A DNA stretch of 64,000 nt, from positions 997,586-1,061,585 of the forward strand of contig BCHU01000007.1 of NCBI GenBank assembly GCA_001599715.1, in the 5' to 3' direction. Below, piece by piece: positions 37,472 through 48,662 of this stretch (positions within the stretch are counted from its first letter, which is position 1; each line of letters opens with the position of its first letter). The notes under the pieces are model-generated. The model was not told the DNA's origin. It was given only the letters and a program-made list of their open reading frames with translations, and made no database searches. The translations under genes were made by a program, and so were the position numbers. The DNA is from Phaeotremella fagi. Taxonomy: Eukaryota; Basidiomycota; Tremellomycetes; Tremellales; Phaeotremellaceae.

Positions 37472-37767
37472 TGTAGATGACTTGTGTTGATATGATATCC
37501 AAATACAATTCTTTACTTGATTATGTCCAGATAAACAAGCTGTTGATGGCCGATGAAAGGAGAAGAGGAGAGGAGCTGGGATCGGACATAGAACCTTTTA
37601 CAAGATATTAAACCCTTCTCTTTTTCTGTTTCCCCCCAGGAGGACTCGATATTGAACAACAACATGAAATCAATCATAATTTAGATTGCAAAGAATCCCT
37701 CATGCATACTGCAGGGTATAGATTTGCTCAAAACCTGTACATATGGAGTGGACAATTACCGTGGACA

Positions 37768-38454
37768 CTACCAGCTCTGTCGCCTTTTCATACCATATTT
37801 CCTAGCCAGACTAAACGTTTCCTCTAAATCTGAGTCATCCATAATGAAACTCGCAAAATCGGGGTTACTTGACGTTCTCATAATAACCTGTTCCTCATTT
37901 CCACTTTCCACGCCCATCCCCTCGTCCTCATCTGCTTCATCATCATCACCTTCATCCTCCGAACATAACGTTGAAACCCCTTCACTCCAAACTCTACGCG
38001 CAATTGCTTTTCCTGCCCACAGCAAACGATGAGTTACCGTTAAAGCGTTCTGATAACCGTTCGATGATCGATGTAAGAGTATGTTTCTGGGTTGCATGAT
38101 ATAGCTGAATGCCTTCTTTGATACTGGGTACGAAGAACTCTCTATATCTATGACTTTACTGTTGTCTTCATCAAAAAGAGTGGTTCTTAACAAGCGGAAT
38201 GGTGAGTGCCTACACTCCAAGGGTTGTTGACATTTGATTGTAAGGTGAAGTTTGTATGAAGGGATTAAGCCTGATGTCATTATCATATTTAAACTCCTGT
38301 CGAAAATGAGTTTCGTTAGCACAATAATTAAATTGTAAACCACTCACTCATCGGTATTTCTCGACACATTGACGGTTGTATTTTGTTCAAAGCAATCCAA
38401 AGCGGAACGGAAATGTCTCTCATTGACTGTGAGAGGTATCGATCCAGAAGACAT
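37768..38454 (-). CDS. Unknown protein, tandem family member B
   Basis: Not recognised. Start at 38452-38454 (MSSGSIPLTVNERHFRSALD), donor at about 38348, acceptor at 38297, joining as NTDESLNMIMTSGLIPSYK. The second exon has HSPFRLLRTTLFDEDNSKV, a conserved block near MQPRNILLHRS, an acidic stretch (DEGDDDEADEDEGMG), and ends with basic KYGMKRRQSW. Gene A next to it shares the intron position and phase, the TSG(L/V)IPSYK segment and the (T/R)xSxP(D/N)F segment. Probably lineage-specific; function unknown. Confidence 0.62.
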
Positions 38455-39074
38455 ACTTACTCAAGGAGATACTTATACTTCAACTTGTATGTTCGTTGTG
38501 AAGAACCAGATTTCTATTCTTTCACCTAAAAAAAAAACAACTCAGATAATTTCAACATTTTTTGTGAAACTCCGCCAAAAGGTATGAACGGAAAAGAAGT
38601 TTCATACAGTATTTCAAACCCAATGCTTTTATTTCATTGCAGTGACGTATGGTTTGTATTTGTGGCAATGCCAAAGAGTAGGAATTCGAATACTGCATCT
38701 GTCTGATAACAGTCTGCAGAATGAACTACAATAGATTATGACAGATAACTTTGCTCCTTTCCAGTTTACTTGTACGAGGACAGTGTCGGACCTCTCTACA
38801 GTACAGTACAGGTTATTTTTTTGGGAAGAGAAAAGGAGCCATTCGGACGTTTACTCTACAGTACAGAACATTCTAGAGCGTTGAAGATACTGTTTTGTAT
38901 TGCTGCTCCTTTCAAATTGCCTTCTTTGACCTCCGAAGGTCAGAAAGGAGGACACAATTCTTCAGTGACAGCAAATATACAATGGTTCATAGTGGAGAAA
39001 TGCAGTTTTGTAGCGATCTCTTTATCTTCGTCTTATTCTTCATAAAGAAATCATATTTTACTTTTATCGCTGAA
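38455..39074. other. Divergent promoter region with a duplicated 13-mer
   Basis: About 620 bp between family member B and the next plus-strand gene. The 13-mer CTCTACAGTACAG occurs twice on the same strand, at 38794-38806 and 38854-38866, 60 bp apart. Related ACAGTAC sequences recur around 39625-39680. No gene is supported. Confidence 0.5.
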
Positions 39075-39521
39075 ATGCCAGAAACCAACGATACATCAAC
39101 CCCAATCGACGTCAAAACAGTCGATTTCTACAACATCCCTGTACCTTCAACATACGATAAAGCCTATCAACTCTTGTTTGAAATCGACTCCCAATTCAGA
39201 GATTGGAAGAAAGAATTACTCGATTCGGAATTCGTTCCTAAATACAATACCTTGGATTCATTCTATCAAACAGATTATCATATACCCCGATCCACTACTT
39301 CGGATCCTTATTCAATTTGGGCTAAATGGTACGATGAGCAAGTAGATTTGACAAAGACAGAATCGGGAGTTGGATTGAGAACTTGGAAGCCCAAATGTGT
39401 TGCTGACTATGAAAGTAAGATCGCTGAGTGTGCTGGCTATCAATCATATTTCAGCTACTGTGCTCAATCTATTGAAGAAGCTAAGAAGAGAGACCAAGAA
39501 GGAGAGAATGCTGGAAAGTAA
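39075..39521 (+). CDS. Small unknown soluble protein
   Basis: Not recognised. The frame of 149 codons starts best at the ATG at 39075 (MPETNDTSTPIDVKTVDFYN); the frame is open upstream but that part looks like untranslated sequence. Charged and aromatic, with DSQFRDWKKELLD, YSIWAKWYDEQVDL and CVADYESKIAECAGYQSYFSYCAQSIEEAKKR, the last of which is likely helical. No signal peptide or membrane helix. Appears intronless. It could be lineage-specific; no function is proposed. Confidence 0.55.
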   Translation: MPETNDTSTPIDVKTVDFYNIPVPSTYDKAYQLLFEIDSQFRDWKKELLDSEFVPKYNTLDSFYQTDYHIPRSTTSDPYSIWAKWYDEQVDLTKTESGVGLRTWKPKCVADYESKIAECAGYQSYFSYCAQSIEEAKKRDQEGENAGK

Positions 39522-39830
39522 GTAGTCATAGTACATATCAACTCCAGTCATTTTTTAGTTCTGATTGTAATTGTTGGTGTATTTACTATGTGATGAGGAG
39601 TCGGATACAGGATGAATTATGTATATACAGTATGGTGTTCGCAGTCTCCACAGTACTCGTACAAGTACACATACAGTACATGAAAAAAATACATTGATCC
39701 AAAGCTACATTGATCGTTTATCACAATCGAATCTAATGGTGGTAATACAGTAAAACGAAAAACAAAAATGAAACTAAAAAATCCAGCGAGATACCCCCAA
39801 AAAGATAAATCATACTGTAAGTACAGTATA
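39522..39830. other. Convergent 3' region with ACAGTA repeats
   Basis: About 310 bp between the small unknown gene and the VTT-domain gene, which point toward each other. Several ACAGTA/TACTGT copies occur (about 39627, 39650, 39673, 39822). No gene is seen. Confidence 0.45.
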
Positions 39831-41877
39831 TCAATGCCCCCCAAATCCATTGATCAACCTCTCAAACCCCCTCACAGCACCATTAAAAACCCTTCCAGAA
39901 TGTTTAACAACGTTCTTCCCAAAGTAAAGCACATCCATCGAAGAGTTTGGTGATAAATTCGTGAAAGACGAAGTGACCGGTGATGACGACACTTCACTAG
40001 TTGATGTAGTTTTAGCTGGTGATGACGATTTGGGTTTGAGTAAGACAGGTAACAATGTTATTAGAGATAAGATGATTAGTTTGGTGATGAGTAATGGATC
40101 TCTTAGGAGGGAGGTTAACGATTCCCCATCTGAATTTTCTGTTGGTGATAATCTTGAAATTATGTTTCCTACCTATCAAATCAACGATATGTTAGTCAAT
40201 GATCTCTGGGAAAAGCTTGAGACTTTAGTTGACTCACTGACGCAGTGACATAACTCCAACTTGCACTTCCAGCTGCAGTAGTCAACCAGAAAGTTTTCCA
40301 ATCAACACCAACGACTCCGCAAGCGACATTCATTCCTGACCAAGGTACGAAACCCGATAATCTCATTATCAAGAGTCTTCTCCAAACCGATGTAGTTGGG
40401 GTTGGAGTTGTATCGGTGGATTGTACACCAGAATTGTTTAATTCGATAGGCGTTATACTAGGTTGAGAAGAGAGAGCGGCTCTGACCAATGATAATGGTT
40501 TTGGAAAGATTACTGCTATAAGTGGAGCTAACGGTCTTGAGAGGAGATAAGCGAATAGTGATCCTGTTGCGGTGATTATTGTTAGGAGTATGAGAGCAGG
40601 TATTGGTTCTATCAATGATCCGACTAGAATGTTCTGCAACGTTAGTGAAGAGTTTCGTGGTGGTACTTACGAGAACTACAGCTCCAGGTACACTCCAAGC
40701 ATGTTTCCAACATCCGACATAGGTCACTACGAAAACCGTATGCCACCAACCATAAGTACTTGTTGACATGTACGATCTGATCTCTGCCGATAAAAGTTGT
40801 AGATCGGTAGTGGAAGAAGGAAGATGTTGGAGTGACCTGGACATCGTTCAGTGTAAGTGTATTTGAGATATGATGGATGGCCACTTACACAGGGATAGAA
40901 CGTATCGTCCAAAAAACTACACCCAAACTAACAACAAAAGTGACAACCAGAGCCATAACCGTCCAACCCATTTCACGAATCACCGCAACAGTTTTTGAAT
41001 TGATCCAATTCTTCTGAACAGCATTCCTACCAGATAACGAATGAGCAGATAAAGCTGGTGTAGGTAACGACGCCAATTGATTCGATAATTTCATCGTGTT
41101 CAACGCGAAGCCAGTCTGCTCATCATCACCTGAAAAACTTCCACTGGGTGAGGGCGGGATGGAAAAGTAATCAGTCTCGATTTTGAATTTCAGTTGATTA
41201 CTGTTAGACGAGGAGGCAGTGGTGGTTTCATCGTCTGAATCAAGTTTTTCTGAATCTGAAGGAGATTGGATGGTGACTTTTGGTTTCTTTAGTGAATAGC
41301 GTAATGATAATAGAGTTGAGGCTGAGATATCGTATATTCTGGTTAGGAAGGATGAATCTAGTGGTTCTTCGGGTAGAGGTATGGTAGAGGTAGATGAAGG
41401 TGTCCAATCGAATGCTGGTGGTTCAATGTCTAGATGAAGATTACTATCATGAGGAACCGGATATGTTGGTGAGATAGTTTCTAGAGTTTGAGGTAAGACT
41501 ATACTAGTCGACGTAGCTCGAGCTCTACTTTCTATAGGTTTCTTCACAGAAGCACTGTTTTCTTGTGGTGGGTTCTCAACATTCAATCGAACATCATTAA
41601 CCATGTTAGGAGTCGATATCCGTCTTTTCAAACCTATCTTAACAGGTTTCTCGGTATAAGATTTGAATGAATTGGAAAGTGGTGGTCTTGGTGGAGTTTG
41701 ATTGACGGATTTTCGACCTAATGATGAAGGAGTGACATAATTTGATGGACCAGAGTCCGTTTCGTCATCATCAAGACTGTGTGAAAGGTTTGAATATGAC
41801 ATTGATTGAGTGAGAGAATCATCATCATCATGGTCACCTTCTTCAAAGGAATTGTGTCTCGATAAAACGACGGGCAT
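39831..41877 (-). CDS. Tvp38/TMEM64 family VTT-domain membrane protein
   Basis: Golgi/ER membrane protein of the SNARE-associated (VTT, DedA-like) group, recently linked to lipid scrambling in related proteins; exact role here unknown. The first exon (41877 to about 40898) codes about 325 disordered residues rich in Ser/Thr/Pro and ends with a transmembrane helix (MGWTVMALVVTFVVSLGVVFW). Further exons read SLQHLPSSTTDLQ..., WWHTVFVVTYVGCWKHAWSVPGAVVL, then LVGSLIEPIPALILLTIITATGSLFAYLLSRPLAP, and RLSGFVPWSGMNVACGVVGVDWKTFWLTTAAGSASWSYVTAS, the VTT core with its FVPWSGMN motif. After an intron it continues VGNIISRLSPTENS, LIILSLITLLPVLLK and ends FERLINGFGGH. The long N-terminal tail is unusual compared with yeast Tvp38. 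Confidence 0.86.
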
Positions 41878-42786
41878 GGTTGGATGGAAAGATGTTGTTC
41901 GAGATCGAAGTCGAGGTATGGGGATCGGGGAAGGATTACTGGTTTGATGTTGAAATGGGATTTAGTCAGCTTATGTCGTATGACACATAAAAAGGCGTGG
42001 TAGGAGGAAAGTGGAAAGTGAAAAGAGTCAACATACCTCATGATGGATTATAGTACTGTATCGTATGATCAACACCGAGAAAAAGCACCGAAAAGATGGT
42101 GTAGTGTATGCACGGAATCGGGGGGAGGATGACCAAAACAACACCAAGACTGCGTAAAAATTGAGAGTGAGATTTGACTTGGGAAGACGGTCTTCGGTTA
42201 CGTTATGTTGTTTGGTGGTATGGTTTTCTGCTCGTCTGACCGAGGGGATTGAGTAGTGGTAACCAAACAGATCGCAATACTACTAATTGCAGTTAGCGTG
42301 GTAACTTGTACTACAGTATGTAAATGAAATGCCAAGAGAAGAAAGGTAAGTAGATGTTGAAATTATTCCAATACCATCCCATCCATCCATCGATCCACTC
42401 CGCTCAAACAGATGGCGCCCGTCTCTCTGCTGTGCTGTAAGCTTAAACCCCAGTGACGGCAGACGATGAGAATTTTTTCTTCTTCTTTTCCCTCTGCTCC
42501 CTCTGCTCTGCCTGCTCAGCCGCTTCGGCATTTTTATCGTTTATCAGCCACCAATCGAGTTATTACTCATCGGGGGGAGAATCCGTTTTTCTTCTGCTCA
42601 GTTCATGGAAACCAAACGTATGCATCTACTCTCGTACAAGCATGACTCATGACTCACGCCAAGAACCAAGGAAGTGGAATCATAAGCAACAATCACACCT
42701 CGCACCAAACCTGCCCTCACCGAAGTTCGGGAACGACGTATCTCCTCTGACGTAACGTTCATTTCGTAAATTGAGTACGGCAGTCA
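41878..42786. other. Promoter of the VTT-domain gene
   Basis: About 900 bp without a supported gene, between the VTT gene start and the 3' end of the next minus-strand gene. Contains a long CT-rich stretch on the plus strand at about 42476-42525. Open frames in it lack features. Confidence 0.5.
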
Positions 42787-43738
42787 TCACGAACCATCCT
42801 GTAAAATTTTCCAAGAATTCAAAACCATCAAAATCCTATCTAAATTATCTTGACCAAATACGTCCTCATCAGTACGAACTGTATTACTGAAAACAGACTG
42901 GTCATCTTTCGAAAGGGTTATTTGATCGCAGATTTTTATGATTGAAATGATACTTTTTTGTTGAGAGGGTTGTTCCTATAATAAGCAGGGGTTTAACAAT
43001 TGTGACCACTTTCAACAATGATCGAGATCGACTCACTATGCCAATCTCCTCGGATCCAATCCTCATCCCCATCCCCAAACTCAATTCCCCAATGACATTC
43101 CTCAAACCATTAATCTCATCTTTGATCCCAACCAATTCGTTATACAATTGCTCTTTCGGCAATGTCAATCCTAATTCACCATTACTACCTTCATCACCAA
43201 ATAACATCGCATGTTCTGTTGACGTAGGTGATAAAGGTGTTTTTTGGTTGTGAAGATCAGATAAATCTTCATGATTGATATCTGGAAACATGATTTTCAG
43301 TTGTTTTTTGATTTGATCCATCCAGATTTCGTTTGGGTGTTCGGTTTCGATTTCGGTTGGGATTTCTAGGATGGGAGTTCGGTTTTGGGTAGTATCACAT
43401 GAATTGGTATCACCACCACCATCACCACCGGTAATAACGTCATCTTTCGGACCATGATCAATTGAGTATTGTTCATCCTCATCACCACCACCAGTCAAAG
43501 CATAACTCAGAGTCTCGGATACCCGTCTCCCATTCCCAGAACCCTCTTGAGCAGTGGCAGTGATTTCAACATTGTCGTTGGTATTCTTACTCCCACTAAG
43601 ACTGCGCTCACGTTTACTATGTTGACGCGGGATTGTTGATATCCAACCTACAGGTCTTCTAGGTGAGAATTTATATTTGTTCTGTGGTGTGGGAGATGGA
43701 GGGAGGGGGATCAGTGTTGGATCAATTGGGTTTTCCAT
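42787..43738 (-). CDS. Unknown Ser/Gly-rich protein with C-terminal helical segment
   Basis: Not recognised. From the ATG at 43738 (MENPIDPTLIPLPPSPTPQ) it has a Pro-rich start, RRPVGWISTIPRQHSKRER, a Gly/Asp-rich linker, then DEIWMDQIKKQLKIMFPDINHEDL-like sequence and a helix KEQLYNELVGIKDEINGLRNVIGEL. A 60-nt intron (donor GTGAGT at about 43018; acceptor TATAG near 42965) joins EEIGI to EQPSQQKSIISIIKICDQITLS and the protein ends NSWKILQDGS at 42787. Without this splice the frame would read a different tail ending at 42902, so the intron call matters. Disordered N-terminus with a likely coiled coil. Confidence 0.6.
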
Positions 43739-44334
43739 TGGTGTTGTTGGGTGGTTGTTGATGATGTTACTTGCAATGCTACGCGTTGTTGTTTATTTGT
43801 TTGTTTAAACCTGAAACACTGAGTTATTTGATTGATTACCCCTTTGATCACTGCACCATCACCATCATTTCATTTCATCTTAAGTACTGATCGAGTTTGA
43901 TGTTTGATGTGTACTTGTACTCCCGACTAAAGGCACTGCCACTGACCACGGAGATGTCAGAGGTTTCGATGTTAGATTGGACAAGGAGGGGGATAAGATG
44001 TTGAGTTACAAGCAGAGTATCACAAATGATACAGAGAACAGAACAGAAGGGAGAGTATCATTGCGCTTCACAAATTGTAGAAGAACTGCATTCGACAAGT
44101 GAATGAAGATCTCTCTTCTCGTTGTGGTGGGGGTGGTGGCAAATCATTCTGTAGGAAGCATCAAAGGTATACCTTTATAGTTATTGTTTCCAGACCATTG
44201 CTCCACCTTACACCCACATCAACCATCACCATCACTCACATCTCACGTTATCACAAATCAATCAACATGCTTCTTTCATCGTTTACAATCATCTATCACA
44301 ACAACCATCCATCCACCGTCTAATCTCAATCCCA
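43739..44334. other. Divergent promoter region of an unknown gene and the zinc-finger gene
   Basis: About 600 bp, no gene supported. The right end is a CA-rich leader (accatcaccatcactcaca), typical of sequence before starts in this genome. Confidence 0.5.
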
Positions 44335-45490
44335 ATGGACTCCCAATTCCCTACTCAACCCTATCCACTTACCGAGTCCTACCCCCCATTATCCCCTTTA
44401 GATGCGATATTCACTCCATTCCCCTTCCCCTCCCCCTTCCACCAGATCCAAAACGACCACCCCCACCTCCCTCTGAAATCAACTTCATCTGAAATCGAAT
44501 ACCCCGAAAACTTCAGACTTAGTCGAAGACCATCTATGCCTATCCACTTGAATTCCCCTGAACCAGTCCATATCGATCAACCAACTTCCTCCTCCTCTTA
44601 TCAACCTTATACACTCCAACAAGGTCTTTTCGATATTGATCCAAGATTGAATTCTAAATCGACTTCCTACATTCCATCTACCCCAACCGCAACTTCAATT
44701 CCACCAGCACCAAGATTAGCCAGTTGGACACCCCAATCCCAAAGACCGCTTCCAACCCCTACCACACTCCATCCCAACGAATCTGTCATCCCAACTTTGA
44801 CCCCGATGCCGGAGATGGATTTCAACGAGATCATCCAGTATCCTTGTTTATCTGATGACGAAGAAGACGAGGGGGGTTTGAGACAGATTTCAGAAATTGA
44901 AATGAATGAATTCAATCTTGGTGTTGATCGTGGATATTTCGGTCATCATCATTCGTCGAGTTCGACTTCGGTTGGTTCTAGGAATAGGAAGACACAGGCT
45001 AAAAGACCTTATAAGAGATCTGCCGTATGTTGTTTTTGTTGTCTCAAGACCAGAAATAATTCTAGGGGAGAAACTGACAGATCGTACAACAACTTTTAGC
45101 CTAAGAACGAACATAAATTCAAATGTGAACAATGTTTTGAACCTTTCACTAGGAAGAATGATTTAGCTGTGAGTTGTTACTTTGTTGACTGGATGAAAAT
45201 GTTGACTGAGACTTTTGGTTGGTAGCGTCACACCAGAGGACATAGTAAGTAGATCTCATCAATCCGTATCCAAAAAAACCTAACATGATTAGCTGGGGAT
45301 AAACCATTCCAATGTCCAGGATGTAAAGAAAGATTCGTAAGTTCAATCAAAATTAACCTCAAAAGAATGGTGATGTCTAACGATAACGCTGCAGGTAAGA
45401 AAAGATAAATTGAACGATCATCTCAAGAAGTATATCATTTGTAAAGAAATATCAATGGTTGCAGTCCCAATCGAAAAACACGGTAAATGA
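44335..45490 (+). CDS. C2H2 zinc-finger DNA-binding protein
   Basis: Likely transcription factor. A long Ser/Pro-rich N-terminus (MDSQFPTQPYPLTESYPP, HSSSSTSVGSR) is followed, across four short introns, by KNEHKFKCEQCFEPFTRKNDLARHTRGHTGDKPFQCPGCKERFVRKDKLNDHLKK. Finger 1 is a full C-x2-C-x12-H-x3-H and is joined by an HTGDKPF linker to finger 2. Finger 2 has both cysteines and its first histidine but I see no second histidine at the usual distance: either the last intron (GTATAT) is removed and the protein ends about NPNRKTR at 45486, or it is retained and ends KHGK at 45490. The acidic block DDEEDEGG at 44860-44870 may be an activation region. Target genes unknown. Confidence 0.78.
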
Positions 45491-45892
45491 ATCCATTTTT
45501 CATCCTGAGATTTGATCAGTACTGATGTTTTTTGGACATAGGGAAGGGCAAAAAAAATCATCTTGTCAATAAAAAACATAAATCCGTTCATTGATTGAAA
45601 AGCGTTTGGAACCAATGGCGTCGTGTGATGGGATATAAGTAGATTGCTTTGATATTTGGTCTGGGTATTAGGGATTATTCAGTTTTGGCGACGATCTGAG
45701 AAGTGGATTTAGGTATAATTCTCCGTTCGGTTTATGGCTTGGGTATTTGGAGATTTCAATTGATTCAGTCGTGAGAAAACGTATTTTGATCTGGGTGGTG
45801 TATATATCTATAATCTGGAGGGTAACCGAATCCATCGAAGATCCTGTAAATATCTTGCGAGAATGAAATGAATGAAATGTCAAATAACCGCA
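45491..45892. other. Convergent 3' region
   Basis: About 400 bp between the zinc-finger gene and frataxin, which point toward each other. AT-rich with no gene I can support. Confidence 0.5.
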
Positions 45893-46631
45893 CTAATCCA
45901 AACCAACCCCTTCCCAACCTTCACCCCTCCCACCCAGAATCTCACGAATCTCTTCATCCAACAATCGACCTAAACTAACCCCGCTTCTGGCGTGTAACCA
46001 AGTCCGTTCAGTCGAATAGCTGAATCTAGATGGTCCGGATTTAGGTGATGAGATCCAGATTTGTTGGTTTGGGGGTTGTTTGTTTATCACGTATGTCCCG
46101 TGGGGGGGTAGTTGGAGTGTCATGACGCCGCTCTGTGTTTGGGTTGGGTTTTTCTTTAGCAAGGGATTTTTCATTGAGTTGGGATGGGGGACGGTGACGA
46201 TGACTTACATCGTATTCTACTTCCCAGCCTTCTGGGGCGTATTCTTCTATCAGGATTTCGAGGTTTTCATGGAGAAGATTCATATCTTCATCAGCTATCT
46301 CTTCGTAATCGCTCGGTGAGAGTTTACTATAACATACATTAACACACTGAAAATCAAAATTTTGAGAGTCAGACATTTGAACTCACGCAATGACACTATC
46401 TGAATTGGTGTTACCAACCTCATCCAAGGGTTTCGTACTAGCGATCCCTCGACTCAACTTCAACCTCAAAGGAATCGATGGAGCTGACGAAGTTTTGAAC
46501 GTCGATTCAAATCTGGATTTGGTGTGGGAGGTGAGAGTTCTTGACAGTGGGAAGAGACGACATTTCGAGGTTGAGGCGATTGAATTCGGTAGATTTAGAT
46601 TTCTTAGTTGGACTATGGGTCTGATTGACAT
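45893..46631 (-). CDS. YFH1: Frataxin, mitochondrial
   Basis: Iron-binding regulator of the Fe-S cluster assembly complex (Nfs1-Isd11-Isu1) in the mitochondrial matrix. Presequence [21 protein letters not shown] with many Arg/Ser. Mature part: [29 protein letters not shown], with the acidic ridge of helix 1, then [42 protein letters not shown], the core beta sheet with conserved N-K-Q-x-P-x-x-Q-I-W-x-S-S-P-x-S-G-P, then [19 protein letters not shown]. Introns fall near 46132-46205 and 46314-46385. ARH1, which supplies electrons in the same pathway, is encoded at 26313-28033 in this window. Confidence 0.93.
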
Positions 46632-46921
46632 TTTTTTGGTTGTGGGATGTTATTTGAAGATGGATGTTGGATGTTGAAATTGAATTCAGATGTGGTTCGT
46701 CATTATTGCGACATTTACATTGTGGCAACCAAAACCAACGATTAATCCGAAGTCCATATATTACTCGATGATATTTCCTTCAAATGACGAGAGATGATAC
46801 GATACAACCAAGCAATGAAGACATGATCTACAGATTCTCACAATATCCACAAAGAGTCATCTACCAGCTCCAAAGGTATCCCACCCCAAAATCAACCCAA
46901 ACCAAAAGTAATCTCTACACC

Positions 46922-47542
46922 CTATTGCTCCCAATTCGGTGACCCACAAACATCCTCATTCCCATCGGGAAATATCGATAAAGGATCAACAGAAAGACCA
47001 TAAGTCTTAGCGATCTCTACAATCAATCATGAACAAGAAGAAAAAGACAATCACGATAACGACGTACTACTAGAAACAGTTTTCAACCAACGACAATCAC
47101 TCTCCCACTGACGAGTATCCATCAAACTAACACTTAACCCTTTCCCTTCCCAACCAGCTTTCTCCCAATAGTTCTTACGTTCCAATTGGATCCTCCATGA
47201 GACGTGGAGCTCTAGTAAGAGATCTTTGAGGAGGTCGGAGGGTGGATTGGTCTTCATCGAATCTAGGGTTTGGATTATCCATGGTGAGAAGACCATTATT
47301 TGTCGATTTAGGGGTGGTGGTTCGTTCAGTGTTGTTTGGGCTGGGGTTGGGTCAACTGTGACTAGTATGGCAGTGGGTGTGGGTGTGGGAGTTGATGTTG
47401 ATGTGATTGTTGGTGTGAGAAAGAATTCTTTTGATCGTTAATTTTGATTTTGATGGGGTTTGGACTTACCTTCTTCATCAGCCTCGTTTGCTTGTGATCT
47501 GATCAAAGGGAAGAGTAGAAGTAAGATCAATCTCCAATTCAT
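46922..47542 (-). CDS. Unknown secreted or ER protein with signal peptide
   Basis: Not recognised. Exon 1 is 47540-47542 leftwards to about 47473: MNWRLILLLLFPLIRSQANEADEE, a signal peptide ending near SQA. A GTAAGT donor follows and the acceptor TAG at about 47346 joins in frame as EEVTVDPTPAQTTLNEPPP. The body has WIIQTLDSMKTNPPSDLLKDLLLELHVSWRIQLERKNYWEKAGWEG, MDTRQWESDCRWLKTV, and after a second short intron a C-terminus EIAKTYGLSVDPLSIFPDGNEDVCGSPNWEQ. Small, soluble, about 160 residues. Two cysteines are visible. Function unknown. Confidence 0.65.
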
Positions 47543-47756
47543 CTTTGGGTCTCACTAATGTCTGAATTTTGTTGAAGAGAGATTAAAGATGGGGAGATTA
47601 ATTTGGTTGCTTAGCTATGAGTAAGACACTCCTTTGATCAAAGGAAAACCTTGCCTTGCCCTTGGCCGTCTGTTTAACGTTTCACCTTCAGCTTCATGTC
47701 AAAGCTCAATTAAAATTACATCAAACATAAACCGTACAACCAAACGCAACCAACAT

Positions 47757-48479
47757 CTACTTCTCCATATCCTCTAATTGTTGGACGAGTTCATCCATAT
47801 CACTACTCATCCCGCTATATCTCTTTTCCGTGGACTTCGTTTGAAGATTGTTGATAGGTGTAGAGGTGATTGGTTGTGATGATACTGGTGTTGGGGTTAA
47901 CGTCATAGCTGAAGCTGAAGTTGAGGTGGATGGAACAAGTAATGAAGAGGGATTATAACCAGGTGCGATCTTATGTAAAGCGTCACGTCTACATTGTTGG
48001 ATCAGTTGAATGTAATGTCAAAAAAGAAAGATCTTTGACCCACTCCTTCCTTTCCTCTTCAATCTCTTTTTCATGTAATAAAGCAGCGTTCTTAGCTCTC
48101 TGATGGGAGATCGCGACGTGTGGTTGTGGATTCAATGAAACGACATGATTCTCCAATGTGAAGGGGTACACGAACTACCAGACAGACAATTCGTTAGCTA
48201 AACGTAATTACCATGTAAACGTTAGCTCACGTAGGCAGTTATATCCTCTGGTAACGGATGGATATCATTTGGTAACTCTATCTATGGTATTGTTAATTAT
48301 GATACTTGAGTTTGAAGATTGACGACATACTGGTTTGGGTAACCATAAAGAAGGTGATTTGATTAATGGGACTGTACCGGCTGCAGCGTATTGTTGCGGG
48401 ATTGGTCCTATCGAACGTTGTCAGGTTGTTTTATCTGTTATAGATGTATGTACATACCTAGATCAGTTGTTGAGGTCAT
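47757..48479 (-). CDS. Unknown conserved-looking small protein
   Basis: Not recognised with certainty. Four exons: short first exon MTSTTDL (start at 48477-48479), then GPIPQQYAAAGTVPLIKSPSLWLPKP, then IELPNDIHPLPEDITAYFVYPFTLENHVVSLNPQ and PHVAISHQRAKNAALLHEKEIEEERKEW, then a Ser/Thr-rich C-terminus with RRDALHKIAPGYNPSSLLVPS and ending DELVQQLEDMEK. The acidic-basic helix EKEIEEERKEW and RRDAL...APGY look conserved, suggesting a real protein, but I cannot name the family. A 9-codon upstream ORF overlaps the start (see findings). Confidence 0.65.
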
Positions 48480-48662
48480 ATTGTTGTTATCGCTAGATGC
48501 ATGGTTTGGTTCGAGTAGGTAATTGAGAGAGAAAGACAAGGTAAATCCAAGCAACTCACCATGATCTACACAGTAACGGGATCAATTTAAACCACCATCA
48601 AAAGTCAACTTCAACAACAAATTCATCAGACAAATCTACTTCCAACAACCACCACTCCCAAC

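Noticed and set aside
42283..42531. A short minus-strand basic reading frame
   Set aside because: It sits in a CT-rich promoter region, has no spliced continuation and no domain-like sequence.
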